Source: Megascapheus bottae (taxonomy: Eukaryota; Chordata; Mammalia; Rodentia; Geomyidae). From it: a DNA stretch of 64,000 nucleotides. Numbering within the stretch: the stretch's first letter is position 1; each line of letters starts with the position of its first letter. Positions 48,169-61,979 of this stretch are shown here, one piece after another. The DNA lies in assembly GCA_024803745.1 (NCBI GenBank), contig JANJXV010000040.1, forward strand, positions 3,086,257 to 3,150,256, given 5' to 3'. Below the pieces are notes generated by a model. It was not told the origin of the DNA. It searched no databases and saw nothing but the letters and a program-made list of their open reading frames with translations. The position numbers were made by a program, and so were the translations under genes.

Positions 48169-48372
48169 TGGGGCCGGGAGTTTGGCCTAATGGTAGAGTG
48201 CTTGCCTAGCATGCACCAAGACCGGGGTTCGATTCCTCGGTACCACATACATAGCAAAAAGCCAGAAGTGGTGCTGAGGCTCAAGTGGTAGAGCTCTAGC
48301 CTTGAGAAAGTCCAGGGACAGTGCTCAGACCCTGAGCGCAAGCCCAGGACTGGCAAAAAAAAAAAAAAAAAA
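48169..48372 (+). mobile_element. Young ID-like SINE with target-site duplication
   Basis: Perfect 14-nt repeats aaatgatagcttgt at 48155-48168 and 48373-48386. Confidence 0.92.
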
Positions 48373-48534
48373 AAATGATAGCTTGTCCAAGTCAGCTTGT
48401 GGGACTGGAAAAATCCAGGTGTGTTTATACAGAGGCAGAAGAAAGAATGGCAGAAAACAACCAGGGGCAGGAAATAAAGGTCCCAGGTGGTGTTGCTACC
48501 TGGGGTGGGGCACACGGGGAGGCAGGGCACAAGA

Positions 48535-48606
48535 GTGAGCGGGCAGGGCACAGGGGCAAGCAGGGGCAGGGGCGGGGCCGGGGTGGGGGCGCGCCTGCCT
48601 CTCACC
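48535..48606 (-). promoter_or_regulatory. GC-rich patch, candidate alternative promoter/first exon
   Basis: A short G-rich, CpG-containing stretch with a GC box (ggggcggggcc) and ggcgcgcc. On the minus strand it immediately follows a good donor (CAAAG|GTGAGA, exon end at 48606). This layout fits a noncoding first exon whose CpG-rich sequence runs into the intron. It is small, and no TATA or initiator decides it. Confidence 0.25.
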
Positions 48607-49851
48607 TTTGGTATGGGACCACCGCAGCTTTTACTCACCCTTCTGTACAGACAACTGTACAGTTCTGGACTCCTACCCACCACCTGTGTTCACCACAGTC
48701 AACCTTCTCTCCTCCAGGGCCACAGCTAAACATGTAGCCAGCTCACAGCTGGCCTGCTCTGCTTCTTGCCAGGGAATGAAATGATTTTTTTCTCTGTTTC
48801 AAATCAACAGCCACTGTCTACTTCTGGCCAGGATTCAGAGTATTCTGAACCATGATACTCCTGCTGAAGGGGAGCCATGTCTTTCTAAAAGCTTCTCCTG
48901 GTCACGGCAGGTGCCCTATGCTCCTAACACCCTCCCCGCCTTGCACATCACCTTGGACAATGTGGCTACACGGCAGTAAATAGTCACCTCCTACCTCCAC
49001 CACACAGCACTTCCAAATTCAATCCCACCTCACTAAGAGCCACTCCAACCCTCTGCGAACAGAAAACACTTTGAGATGAAGGCATCCAGCCTCAGCCTCT
49101 GAAGAGCTGTGGAATGCCTGCTTCTGAGCACAGGGTAAGTGATCGCCACCTGAAGGGCACTAATGACAAGGGAGGAACAATGAGACGGGCAGCCCGGGGT
49201 AAGAGTACTCGGGACTGAGTCCCTTGGGCTGCCTCGCCTTTCTACCCCAGCAAGCCAGGTGACTGTATCAGGAAGAAAGTGTACAATGTCCCCGTATTGT
49301 TCTGTGGCTCTGCCACCCTCAGTCTCATCCACCAGGGACCTGCCCAGCACTCTGACTCACTCACCCACAGCTGGGAAGAATGGGGGGAGAAGACCGGTTC
49401 CCGTACTCCCTGCACCCATACCTTATGCCCCCACGGCCTTTCCAGGACCACTCGATGCATCTTGGAAAAGATCCACATTCATCATCATAGGAACCCTGAG
49501 AGCAAGAAACCTGGCCACAGAGCACCAGGAACCCTGGAGTCAGATAAACACAGGTTTGGAGAGAGGAATGGGGGAAGGGAGAGGCCTGAAGAAGAAGGAA
49601 GAGGAAGAAGCAGCTTCCAAAGCACCGGTGTGATGATTCTGCCAGCTAACAACCTCCTAAGGGCTTTGTCTCACAGCAGCTGCCTGCTGACACCGACTCT
49701 GTGCACATTCCTGGGCTGAGGAGAAAGAATATGCGGGAACAGTGTTCACATTACTTATTGTTGTCTGACTCATGGCTGCTTATGAGAACTCTAGGCCTGA
49801 CTGCCCTTAGAATGAAAGCTAGTTATCTGGAGGTAAAGTAAGGAATAACCA

Positions 49852-50045
49852 GCCAGGCGCAGTAGCTCACACCTGTAAACCTCGCTACTCAGAAGGCTGA
49901 GAACTGAAGATCATGGTTCAAAGCCAGCCTGGTAGAAAAGCGCCCATGAGATTTATATCTCCAATGAACCACCAGAAAACCAGAAATGGTGCTACAGCTC
50001 AAAGTGGTAGAGCATTAGCTTTCAGTGAAAAAGCCAAAATAAAAA
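49852..50045 (+). repeat. B1/ID dimeric SINE
   Basis: agccaggcgcagtagctcac through an A-tail; the right half is shortened. Confidence 0.75.
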
Positions 50046-50689
50046 AAAAAAAAGACCCCCTAAAAAGGGGGAAGAAAGAAGCAAAGAAAAGGGAAAGAGA
50101 ACAAGAAGAGGAGTGACAGGGGTGGGTGGGTGAGATTAATTAGAAAACACTGTACATTAACAATGTAATCTCTCTCTTTACCACTAATGTAAGCTAAGAA
50201 AAAAAAAAAAGAAAAGAATCGCACTTGAAGAGTACTTTCCCCCTGCTCACCACCATTAACACTCTCTCAAGTGTGCAAATCTCTGGAAAAGTAACCTACC
50301 AAGTACTCCTTCCCTCAGCTCCTTCAGTGAGAGGTATACAAGAATACAGTGAGTAAAAGATTCAAATGAAAACTCCATTTCAGATTATTGAGATTCCCTC
50401 GTGTTTTGCCTCAAACAACAAAACAACAGCAACAAAAACTGAAGTCATGAAATGCCTTAGGTTCTTGATCGAGCTTTCTGCAGCACAAGCCACTGCGCTG
50501 CTGACTGTGGAGCCAGTGAGTGTGCGAGGAGACTGGGATTCTTCATCACCTCAAATTCTGCTTCTCAGCTCTCTGGTGTATGGCTACAGGGTCCTGGGAA
50601 GTAGACTAAACAATGCAATGTGGAAAGAAATAGTCCTTGTGTATTTTCCCAAAAAACTGCTTTTATTGTGGCAACAACAAAAACACTTT

Positions 50690-50830
50690 GCTTGCTTATA
50701 TAAGACAAGCCTCATCATAGCACCCAAACTGATCTCGAATTCCCCAGCTTCAGTGATTCTCCTGCTGTAGACCCTGAGCAGCTAGGCCTACAGGCATGGA
50801 TGGCTGCGCTTGCTTGGCTCGTCTTGACCT
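50690..50830 (-). repeat. Old B1-like fragment, reverse
   Basis: actgatctcgaattccccag and gcagctaggcctacaggcat. Confidence 0.45.
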
Positions 50831-51270
50831 ATTTTAAGCATTTAGTAGTTTTACTAAATACATTCACAAGGATGTGTAAACATCATCTCCATCCATCTCT
50901 CTAACTCTTTATAAAATAAAACCCTATATCTATTAGTTAATAGGTCTCCACTTCCCTCTAGCCCCAGGCAGCCAATACTCTTCTTTGTTTCTATGGTCTT
51001 TAATACTCCAAACATTGCATAAAAATGAAATCATATTGCATTTGCCTTTTTGTGTGGATTATCTAATTTAGCACAGTCTCCTCAGCACCGATGTCTGTTG
51101 GAGAACATTTCAGAATTTCCTTCCTTTTTAAGGTTGAATAGTATTCCATTTTATGTTTATTTAACATTGTCCTATCTATTCATAGCTGTTGATGAATATT
51201 TTGCTTCCTTCTCCTCCTTCTTTTCCAGTACCAAGAAAGTACTACCTGGGTAATTTGAATCCTAGTTTTT

Positions 51271-51445
51271 TATTGTTTTGGCAGTCCTGGGGCTTCTTTT
51301 GCTCATGGTTAGTAGCCCTCTACCACTTGAGCCATAGCACCACTTCTGGCTTTTGCTGTTTATGTGGTACTGAGGAATCAAACCCAGGGCTTCAATGAAT
51401 GCTAGGAAAGCAAGCACTCTACCTCGAAGCCACATTCCCAGCCCT
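51271..51445 (-). repeat. ID-like SINE, reverse
   Basis: ttttggcagtcctggggctt through gccacattcccagccc. Confidence 0.8.
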
Positions 51446-53989
51446 GTTTCCACATTTTAACTACAGCTGATAATGTAGCTATGAAAATGAAATACATATT
51501 CTTTCACTCTCTCTCGCACACACACAATTTCTAACTTTGCAAACACCCCTCGTTCCCCCAACGGGCTATTGGCCTCTTCTTCCTGCTATTACCACCAAGA
51601 TTCTTAAAAGAGCAGTTGCCCAAATCTATTCTTCCACTGCCACTCCTAAGACCCTTTTCTGTTCACCTTGCCACTCCCGGTTCAATCTAGCTTCTGTCTC
51701 CATCACTCCTCTGAGACTCAGTCCTTCATATCCCTGTGCCCTTGTTTTGGCTCTTCCTGGAAACCATCCAACCCCTCGATGCTTCTGCTGCTCCTACAGC
51801 ACACTCTAACCCTACAGGTTTCCTATAGATGGAGATGGTGACGGAAGAACAGAAAGCAAGCACAAGTAAATTATCTAGGAAGAACAAAGCTTAGCAGATG
51901 TGACCAGTTAACAAGAGAAAAGGCTTTAGCTCATCAGCAGGGTACAATAAGGTATCTCCCCCACACACACCCCTGCTATCCCCACTGCACCACCAAGCAA
52001 AATGAGCTGACCCTGGTTCAGAGCTGCAGCAGGGAATGGGCAGGCTATCAAAGGTCAATTTTTTCCCCCAATTATCTTCAGAGAAGCCCACTTCTCCTGA
52101 CAAACAAATAATTTTGAAGAGCTAAAATCCATTCAGTGGAATCTGTTTTCCCCTTTCATGTCCCTTTCAAGTAACTTCAAGATGTGGCGCTTAGATGTAA
52201 ACTTCTATGTAAAAGAGAAGCTTCCTCTGGGCCAAGTGCTTCTCCAGGCCAATCTTATGCTAGTCAGACTCCTTCTGAGCTCTGATATGACCCATGATCA
52301 CTCCCCGACAAGAGCCTCCTCTGGCTCAGAAATGAAACACAGAAGAAAGGAAATAAAGGCACGCTTTTTCCCCCTATACTTGGGAGATACTGCAAACTCC
52401 CCCAAAACTACACTCTGGCAAGGTCTTAAGATTGTACACAATCCACAACTTCCCCCTTCCGATGGAGGGAAGAAGGAAGACTGGCGGACGATGACTCCAT
52501 CTTGTCCACATGGTACTCAAGTACAACCAAACTGTCATCTCTTTTTTTCTCCAGACTGGTGCTAAAGAACAACTATCAGGAGCTCTTCAGTCCAAGTGCT
52601 CTGGACTTGAAGCCAACAACTACTATACTATACTAATTCAGCACCAATAAATCTGGCCAACATCGACCCAAAAGGGCCAACAGGCCATACCCCACATCTA
52701 CTGTGTCCTAAAATGCTAACATGGAGGGCCGAGAGGCCCAGTGTACCTCACACATCCTTCTCTGGTCCAGTGGCAGTTTCCATTGCAAGTGGCATTTTAG
52801 CTCACTGATTTTCTAAGATGCTGCCTAATTTATCATAGTATAACTATTGCTAATTGACCTGCTGGCTCTGGTAATGAAAACAAAATGTAAAGGCTTTGAC
52901 TTGCTCTGCTGACTGAAGGTTAACGTATGAGAGCCTATCAGAAAGCTGTTTCTTAGTGCTGCTCACTAGTGGCCGGACCACAAGTCTCCCCCCCACAGGA
53001 GTTAGTCTGCATACAAAATACTAGAGACATAAGACTCTTTCAAAGACCCTAGGTGACTCTGCATATCTGACTAAAACCATGGGGTATATACAGATGTTTA
53101 TACACGTAAAAATTCCAGTTGTACTCTAAGGATTTGTGTATTTTGTAGGTACACTAAAACTGGGGTACCTCCTCAGTGTTCTGAGCAACATGAACAGCAG
53201 CTACACAGAATCCCACATCCTAAGGAAAAATCCGACACAGCACTACTTGGCATAAGACCTGGTAGACAGCTTGGAATCTAGTGGGGGTGCAGCTTCTGGC
53301 CAGAGCCAGGGATACATGCTTTACATACAGTAAAGAAGACCCGTGCTCCCTGCCTGGCAAGCTTTCAAGTCCCTGGAAACAAGGTCTACAGTCCGGAGGA
53401 GGAGTTTTTCTTTTGAAGAGACAGCAACCAGATCCAAAGTGCACCCTCAGTGCAAACCGAGTGTTGAGCAAAATCGATGGACTGTGATCGAGAACCTGCA
53501 TTCCGGTGGTATTGCACATTCTCAGACCAGACAGTTCTGTGTCCCTTGCAGAAGAACATCTCTATGCGATGCACACCAGAACACCCCCAAGGCAGCCGCT
53601 TTCCAGGCAGAAGGCCAGCATACCTTGGTGCCTTCTCCTTCATTCAGAGAATCCTTTATCAGGTGAGTAGTCTGTGCCAGGTCTTATTCTTGGCATTACA
53701 TTTACATTGGTGAATGAAAACAGAGTTCCTGCTCCAGTGGCACCTGCTAGCCCTCTATCTCATGAAGAATAGGCAATAAACAAGCATGCAGACCACTTTG
53801 TAATGCAAAACATGCTGCAAGGAAAGGAATGCACAGATTATAATGACTTACAGGATTAGGAGGACTTTGCAGATAATATGGATATGAAAGCGTTTCTGAG
53901 CAGGTAACTTAAAACCTAAGTCTGAAGGACAGACGGGAACAGCAAGTGCCATGTTGAGTCCTTTTAGTGTATCTCCTTCGCTGGTTCTT

Positions 53990-54195
53990 TGTGTGCTAGT
54001 CCTGGGTCTGGTACTCTGGGCCTGGGCACTGTCCCTGAGCTTTTGTACTCAAGACTTGTGCTCTATCACTGGAACCACAGCTCAGGTAGTTAACTGGAGA
54101 TACATCTCACAGACTTTCCTTCCCGAGCTGGCTTCAAACCATATCCTCAGATTTCAGCTAGTGTTACAGGCATGCGTGGCACCACCTGGCTCTCA
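53990..54195 (-). repeat. B1/ID SINE, reverse and diverged
   Basis: tggtactctgggcctgggca through gtgttacaggcatgcgtggc. Confidence 0.65.
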
Positions 54196-54582
54196 TAGCT
54201 GTCTCTTAATGCCTTCTTCCTCTGTAAGTGCAATGATGTCTTTACCCCCTCCATCTCATGCCTTTCAAAGCATTTCCCACTGATTCTGACCCCGAATTCC
54301 TCCCAATCCTACATAGAAGGCAGGGAGTACAGGATAAGTCAAGTGTGAAAACACAGGTGGTGAACATAGCAAGCTGCCAAGGCATCTGGTTAAGTAACAA
54401 ATACTCTGCATTTCTTATATCACTTATACCACTAGATCCTTCTAAGGACCCACCAGATAATAATGTTCTTGAAGAATATTATTTTAAGGTGGCTAATGCC
54501 AAAAGATCTAGCTTCTTTCTAACTGCATCTGTTTCATACTTACTAAAAATAAAGATGGACTGCTACCAAAAGCAGATTGCTA

Positions 54583-54822
54583 GCCGGGCACAGTGGTTTA
54601 CGCCTGGGATCCTACCTACTCAGGAGGCTGAGACCTGAGGACCGCGGTTCAAAGCCAACCCAGGCACTAAAGTCTGTGAGAGACTCATCTCCAATCAGCC
54701 ACTAGAGAACGGAAAATGGTGTCATAGTTCAAAGAGTAGGGCAGTAGCCTTGAGCTGAAGAGCTCAGGGACAGCGCCCAGGCCCAGAGTTCAAGCCCCAC
54801 AATCGACAAGAAAAAAAAAAAA
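54583..54822 (+). mobile_element. B1/ID dimeric SINE with target-site duplication
   Basis: Repeats aaagcagattgcta flank it (just before 54583, and about 54823-54836). Confidence 0.9.
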
Positions 54823-54888
54823 AAAGCAGATTGCTAACCTCACTGTATTCTATAGACTTCTATATTGGCACCTATAAAATATATCTTA

Positions 54889-55094
54889 GGGCTGGGAGTT
54901 TGGCCTAGTGGTAAGAGTGCTTGCCTAGCATGCATGAAGACCTGGGTTCGATTCCTTAGAATCGAACATACATAGAAAAAGCCAGAAATGGTGCTGTGGC
55001 TCAAGTGGTAGAGTGCTAGCCTTGAGAAAGCCCAAGGACAGTGCTCAGGTCCTGAGCTCAAGCCACAGGACTGGCAGAAAAAAAAAAAAAAAAG
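54889..55094 (+). repeat. ID-like dimeric SINE
   Basis: gggctgggagtttggcctag through a long A-tail. Confidence 0.88.
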
Positions 55095-55221
55095 ATTGTT
55101 TAGGAAGTGGGGCTGTGGCACAGCCCCAGGCACAGGGTTCAAACCCCATGAACACCAAGAAAAAATCATTTAATTTCAATTGATGCAGAAAAAGTCTTTG
55201 AAAAAAATTTCAGCATCTTAT

Positions 55222-55413
55222 GGGCTGGGAGTGTGGCCTAGTGGTAGAGTGCTTGGCTAGCATGCACAAAGACCCGGGTTCAATTCCTCGGTACCCCATA
55301 CATAGAAAAAAGCTAGAAGTGGTGCTGAGGCTCAAGTGGTAGAGCTCTAGCCTTGAGAAAGACAAAGGATAGTGCTCAGGCCCTCAGCTCAAGCCTGGAC
55401 TGGCAAAAAAAAA
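55222..55413 (+). repeat. ID-like dimeric SINE
   Basis: gggctgggagtgtggcctag through ctggactggcaaaaaaa. Confidence 0.88.
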
Positions 55414-55604
55414 TAAAAAATAGAAATGTATCTTAGTAACCAACTTACAGGATTATCTCCCCAGATTTGTGGCTTCTCATAAATGAGAAACTTATTTTCA
55501 GCATTAAGGGAATCAAGTTCTATACAAAACAAACAAAACACTAAAAAATAACAAGCAAGCCCTTATGCCTCTTATAAATAGGTATAGTAATTCTTTTTTT
55601 CTTT

Positions 55605-55850
55605 TTTGGTGGGTCATGGGGCTTGAACTCCACCTGGGCGCTCTTTAGTTCAAGGCTACCATCCTACCCCTGGGCCTGGGTGCTGTCCCTGGGCTGTTCA
55701 GCTCAAGGGTACCACTCTACCTGTTTTCTAGAGGTTAATTGGAGATAAGAGTCTCAGGTCTTTTTGTGCCCGGGCTGGCTTTGAACCTTGATCCTCAAAT
55801 TTCAGCCTCCTGAGTAGCTAGGATTACAGGTGTGAGCCACCACGCCCAGT
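55605..55850 (-). repeat. B1/ID dimeric SINE, reverse
   Basis: ggtgggtcatggggcttgaa through ggtgtgagccaccacgccca, with a partial repeat of the ID half. Confidence 0.78.
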
Positions 55851-55863
55851 GACAATAAATTTG

Positions 55864-55993
55864 GAAGGAAGGAAGGGAGGGAGGGAGGGAGGGAGGGAGG
55901 GAGGGAGGGAGGGAGGGAGGGAGGAGGAGAGAGAGGGGGAGAGAGAGAGACAGAGACAGAGACAGAGACAGACAGACAGACAGACAGACAGAC
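55864..55993. repeat. Compound microsatellite (GGGA)n(GA)n(CAGA)n
   Basis: GGAA, then GGGA, then mixed GA and CAGA/GACA units, purine-rich on the plus strand. Confidence 0.95.
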
Positions 55994-58900
55994 CATGAGC
56001 TCTGCCTCATGGGATAGACCAGCATCAAATGTCCACTGAGGGCTACTGAATTAGGCTAGGATGAACTCCACACAGTAAGCCAAAAGCCCTGTAAATTCCT
56101 TAGTCAGCTGAACTCAAAGTAGAATGAGGGATCAGTCCAGCTCCCCACTACCTGCCCACTAAAAAGAGAATAAAACATCAGGTTCAATCCAGAGGCCACA
56201 GGCGTGTGGGCCAAGCTGTGATTGTCTTCCACTCACCACGTCACAGGCACAACAGTGCTTGGCCCCACCGGACCAGACCTCACGTAGTTTCAGTCTTCAT
56301 TTTGGTAGCTGTGGAAAGTAACTGCCAGGAGAGGTAAGTGCATGGCTTTGTAAAGACCAACTAGAAACAAGCAGAGCTTCTAATGTTACACTAGGGTAAA
56401 AGCTGTCATTGGCTGTAAAATAGAGAAAAGTCTTATTTGCCTGAGAACTGTTACTATTAGGATATGTAAACTAGCATGAAGAAGGAAAATGGACTGCATC
56501 TTACTATACTCAGATTAGCTATCTGCTCAGCTTTCACATAAAGTTCATGAGAAAAAAAAATCAAAGAATCTCAAAAGCATTCCAATGTCCATCAGGCCTC
56601 TCTCCTCCCCAACCAAATAAAAATCTCAGTGGTGACTGGCTGGTGTTTATAGCCCAGCCCTCTACCCCAGCAGACTTTAATGAGCCACCAGGACTGAAAA
56701 GAGAGGAGGCAGCACATATTCAGCTGAGTGGACAGAGGCACATCTACTTTCAGGCGGTCCTTCTCTCCACATACAGGTCAACCACCTTCTCGGCAAACCT
56801 CTACTTTCTTCCACCTAACACAAGAAAGGCTTCCCGATCAAGGGATTGAGCACTAATTCCACAAAATTCAAGAAAACAACATGTCTGATCTGGATATGGA
56901 TATTCCGCTCAGGAAAATGTGCGCCAGCTGTAATGCTCTGTCTTTGCAGAGGTAAAGCTATACCACAACATATCCAAAGATAGCCCTGTGATTGCAGGTC
57001 TGCAAGGAAGCACAAAATTAAGCACAACCCAAGTGGGCAGAGGGAGACCATCACTGAGTGGGGGCAGCTGCCAGCTGGCTTTGGCACACCCTCTGTCCAG
57101 CAAATCCAAGTCCAGGGTATTCTGCGAAGAGTAAACATAACTCAGCCCCACCAAGGTCAGCCCGGTGCTTGGTCCCCTCTTCTGCCCTGCTAATGGTGCT
57201 TCCTCCAGGCAAATGTTACCTCCTCCACTTAATCAGCATGGGGTAGGTGTGGCTTTTCCAATCAAGGCTCAGAAATTGGCTGAGTACTGGTTCATGATCC
57301 TAAGGGGGCAAGGATCACATATAAAATCTAAGAGGAAATGTTTTCAGATGTCTAGAGACTACAAGTCTGAAGACCCTTTGAGTGGAACCTTTCATTCGGG
57401 GCACTTTAACTGGAAACACTGGGAGAGCCAGGCCTCAATGAGGTCTCAAGGTGATCTGAGCAGGTATCAATGACAAGTATCTAGTAATGCTACAAGGCAG
57501 AACAAGATGAACCAAACCCCTGGTGCCACCCACAGCGGTCCAGGCCTTAAGTGTGATGGAACAACACCAGGAGACAGGATGTGTGTGGTGGGGGGGGGGA
57601 GGTAGGCTTGCTTCAAGTAGTGACTCAATTGTTTTGTTTTTCTGGCTTGCACTGTTTTAAAAAAATTATTTTTATTGTTATTACAAAGGTGGTAATATGG
57701 AAGGGTTACCATTACAGAAGCCAGGTAAGTAGATTTCTTTTTTGAACAAAGATACCCCTTTGCCTGGCTCTCTCCCAGTTGTGTAGTCCGTTTTCACACC
57801 GTACCCAGTGAATACCACTGCTGCATTTCCCCCCTTTGTCCCTGTCTTTCTGTACCCCCTCTTTCACTCCCAAAGACAGAATGATGAACAAACAAGACAC
57901 AAAGAAAAGAAAACAACAACAGAGAACAAGGAACCTCTTGTTTCCATTTCCTGGTGTCCCTTTTTAAAACATATTATTTAATATGATCAAAGGCTCACAG
58001 GCATTTTGCCCTTGTGTTCCTCCCCTAAGAGTGTGAATGTGTGTGAATGCCTAGACAGCTGTGCTTTCCCGTGCAGAGTTTATCAGGTCTGCTCCAGAGA
58101 AACAGAGGGAAGGGGCTGACCAAGATACCTTGTGTGTGCATAAGGCCACATCTCCATGAAATGCCCTGTGCAAAAAAAAATAAAATAAAATAAAAATGGG
58201 GGTGGGGGTAAAGCCTCCAGTAACTTCTGCAGCTGAGTACCGGCCCTTCATTCACACATTCAGCTGAAGTTCATGACAGAAGCATGCTGAAAGCAGCCAA
58301 AGTCTCACATTCTCCAAGGAACCCAGTGAAATTGCTTTGATTTCCTACATCAACTCCTCTTCCTGCCCTAACTTGAGCCAGAATTATGGTTGTTTTCAAA
58401 AGTAATTTCAACTCCTCTCTCTTAACAAGGACAATTAAAGCAGACAGACCAAAATCTCTTAGTGCAAAAAGCACCAGATGCTCTTGTGAATACAATGGTT
58501 TGCTCCAGATGTGAAAATGCAGAAACAAAATAATGGCAACAATGACTCTGCGCTACCTTTTTCTACTCTGGTTTATGGAGGGGCTGAGGGAAACAAAGCA
58601 GCCAGAGCTCTGCTGTCTGCTTTCTGTAGGCCAGCCCCAGAGAAAACAATCCATTTGAATTTTATGCATGACATCATCCGCCACCAATCCATGCTGAGCC
58701 GTCAGCAAAACCACCACTGCACTGGGCAAATGGCGAGGTGCAGCAGCACAGGTGTGCAGGTCTACTTTGTACCTTTCCTGGGAGACGCTATGGAGGACAG
58801 TGAGACACGAGGACAGAGCCTGTCTACAGAGAAAATCAGAGACATCGAACGCCCTCCGTGCATGTACCTGCACCCCTCCCTCTGCCAGCTTCACCGCCCA

Positions 58901-59910
58901 CACCGGTGAAAGCCTTTGTTCCCCAAAGCAGCTAATGGCATCTTCATGGTGCTCCCTGCCAGGGAAAGACAAGTGTTTGGAAAGTTGCTATGATCACCTG
59001 ACTATTCGAGGGCAAATGTGTTTGCAGACAAGAGCTGCAAAGCAGTGAAAGGAGTGGAGAAGAAAAGCACTTGGTTGCTCCAGACTTGGTTGCTCCCCTA
59101 TTGAGAAACTGAACAGTTTTCATTTGTGCATCACAGCTGGAAATGCCCGGGACTTGGTTATCTGCAGTCTACTCTCCTCTCGGAAAATCCTAGCCATGTT
59201 ATGAATAAAGCGGCTAAATCCAGGACAGAACGTGCAAGAGAGAGGGCACACAGCAACAGAACAGGAGCAAATACTGTTTACAACTGCAGGGCTGAGCTAA
59301 TGTGCTCTCTGTCTTTTGAAGCATATTATCACATGAAGTCTTAGACAATACAATCAGAGCAGAGAGAGCAAGGCCGAACCAGTCTCTGCTTAAAATGGCC
59401 ACAAGGCCCTACAAAGTCTGTAGATGTGTGTGCCAGGCTCCTAGGAACAGAGCTGCCAGCTGCTGGGTACAGCACACACCGAAGGATGCCAGTCAGATGA
59501 GGTTTCGAGAACAGCACTCAAGTCATGAAAGGCCAGGGGCCAGGGTTCAAGAGATGGACCCACACAGTTCACACACAGCTTCAGGAGTACTTGCCTTTGT
59601 TGGTTTCTTTCTTTTTGCGGTGTTGGGTATTAAACCCGGGGTCTTGAGCATCCCAAGCAAGTGGTCTACCACCAAGTCACTTCCCTGGACCTGAGAAACT
59701 AAACTTTTAACTAAAAATAAGGTGCAACTGAATATGTTACCTGGGGCAAGTGAATGAGGGCCGGTGAGGTGGAAGTGAAGCAGGGGAGGGATCGCTATGG
59801 TTAGTTACACAGAAAGCACTGTACTGTTCATTTCTGCTAATATCACTGCACACCTCTGAGATCCTAAACTTTCTATAACTGATAAGCACACTAGTAAAAG
59901 AAAAGCACCT

Positions 59911-60172
59911 TAGCTGGGGCTGGAGGCTCATGATTGTAACCCTAGTTACCAGGAGGCTGAGGTCTGAGGAGCTCAGTTGGAAGCCAGCCCCTGGCAGGGA
60001 AATCCACTGAGACTCTCATCTCCAGTTAACCGCCAGAAAACTAGAATGGTGGCTGTGGCTCAAAGTGACAGAGTGCTAACCATGAGCAAAAAGAGCTTAG
60101 GGACAGAGACTAGGCCCTGAGGTTCAAGCCCCATGACTGACCAAACCAAACCAAACCAAACAAAACAAAACA
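59911..60172 (+). repeat. B1/ID dimeric SINE
   Basis: tagctggggctggaggctca through a (CCAAA)n-type tail. Confidence 0.75.
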
Positions 60173-60346
60173 AAAACTGTCCTTCCTTCCTTATGTAATA
60201 CGCTATTTAGGTTGATTTGTTTGTTTTGTAGTCCTGGGGCTTGAACTAAAGGCCTCACCATTGTTAGGCAGGCAACTCTGCCACCAAGCACACTTGATCT
60301 TTTTTTTTTTCAAACCAGTAAGACTAGGTACAAAATTAAGAGAAAG

Positions 60347-60347
60347 C

Positions 60348-60404
<57 letters not shown>

Positions 60405-60412
60405 CACGCACA
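60347..60412. repeat. (GT)n microsatellite
   Basis: About 26 GT units with GC-containing edges. Confidence 0.95.
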
Positions 60413-60511
60413 CGTGTTCTAGTATTTACTCCAGACTAGATTCAAATCTATATCCTTTGGAGCTAACTGCAGCCAACTGTAATTCTCCATGAGTGTGAAG
60501 AGGAGAGTGCC

Positions 60512-60675
60512 GGGCTGGGAGCGTGGCCTAGTGGTAGAGTACCTGCCTAGCACGCACACAGCCCTGGATTCCATTCCTCAGTACCACATACAGAAAAATC
60601 CGGAAGTGGTGCTGTGCCTCGAGTGGTAGAATGTTAGCCTTGAGAAAGCCCAAGGCTGAGTTCAAGCCCCAGGAT
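60512..60675 (+). repeat. ID-like SINE
   Basis: cgggctgggagcgtggccta through caagccccaggatg; no clear A-tail. Confidence 0.8.
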
Positions 60676-61979
60676 GCGGCTGAAGGGAGGGGAAAATCTA
60701 GCTCCTCTTTCACTGTTTCTGCCTTTATCCTCTCCCAAAAGTTGTCTCCCTGGTCAGGGAAAGTTTGCCCCTCTCTGTGCCCTTTCCAGGTTCAGCCCAG
60801 TCAGAGCTGTACTGAGAAGACTGTTCACAATGAAAACTATCCAAAGGCTTGTGTTGCTTTGCCCCATGTACTCATGTACACAAAAATCTAAATAAAAGGA
60901 CGGCTTGAGCTATGGGCCCGTGTCAAGGTAGACCAGGGCCCAGACTGAAGAAGGGTACCTGGGCCCCCTAGAACACATGCCAGCACCTGCTAGGGGCTCT
61001 TGAGGGCACCTTGCACACATGCCTGCGCAGGTGTGTGTGCATGCGTGCACATATACACACAGGGTCAGGATGAGGACGGGTACCTGTTAACAGAGAAAGA
61101 AGCACTGAAAACTAAGATGATGCCTGACCACATATACTCCAAATAAAACAACATTAAGAGTCTTTCCTCCCCAAGAAGCTTCATCCTGAGACGTGGACAT
61201 CAGAGGTAATGCAAGCCCTCTGCCCAAGGACTTGAGGCTCTGTGAGTACAGCAACTCATCTCCATACCACCCTGGTACCCCAATTCCATCATGAACTCCT
61301 CACCCACCCAAGAAATCAGGCCAGCCTGGGCCACCACATCAAAGACAGAAAAGGCATCTTTTCTGCCCAGAGATGGGAGAAAGAATGGATGAAAGAGTCT
61401 ATATTTAGAAGTCCAACCAAGATAAAAGGAATGGAATGAACATAGGCCAACCACTGCAAGAGCCCTTAACTATTGCTCAGCCTGGCCCGTCCATCTGTGA
61501 GTCACAGCAGGGTAAAACAGGGCAGGGAAGGCTGCTAAGAGCACCGCTACTTTTCTCAGGCTACAGGAAAAGGCAGAGAACACGCTCACTAACGCAATGA
61601 CCTTATTAAGTTATCTAAAACAGGAACCCTACCTGCTTTATGAGTTTCTCTTTGGAGTCACCTCTGGCTTCTCTGGAAGCAAGGAACTCTGGACACTTTT
61701 AACCAGATCATGCCCACTTGCTGTAAGTATAGAAATGCTAAACGTTTTCATTTTTCTTAATTTAGTGAGGAAAAGCGCTATTTCTTAAAAGAACAAAGAG
61801 TAGGGAATATGGCACCTTGTACACCAAGGCCTTTTTAGAATAACTAGCACAGCTAACGGGTGCACATCCTATGTGGACTGGACCCAGACTGCCCATTTGC
61901 TGTGAAAACAAGACCAGGGAGTCGCTTTTACTTAGGGTAAGAGGAGGATATATTCTTCTATGTGCAAAAAGGGTGTTTT

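Noticed and set aside
58511..58972. Pair of overlapping open frames of 132 and 139 codons on opposite strands
   Set aside because: Neither resembles a known protein, no splice or transcript signal supports them, and such lengths are expected by chance in 64 kb.
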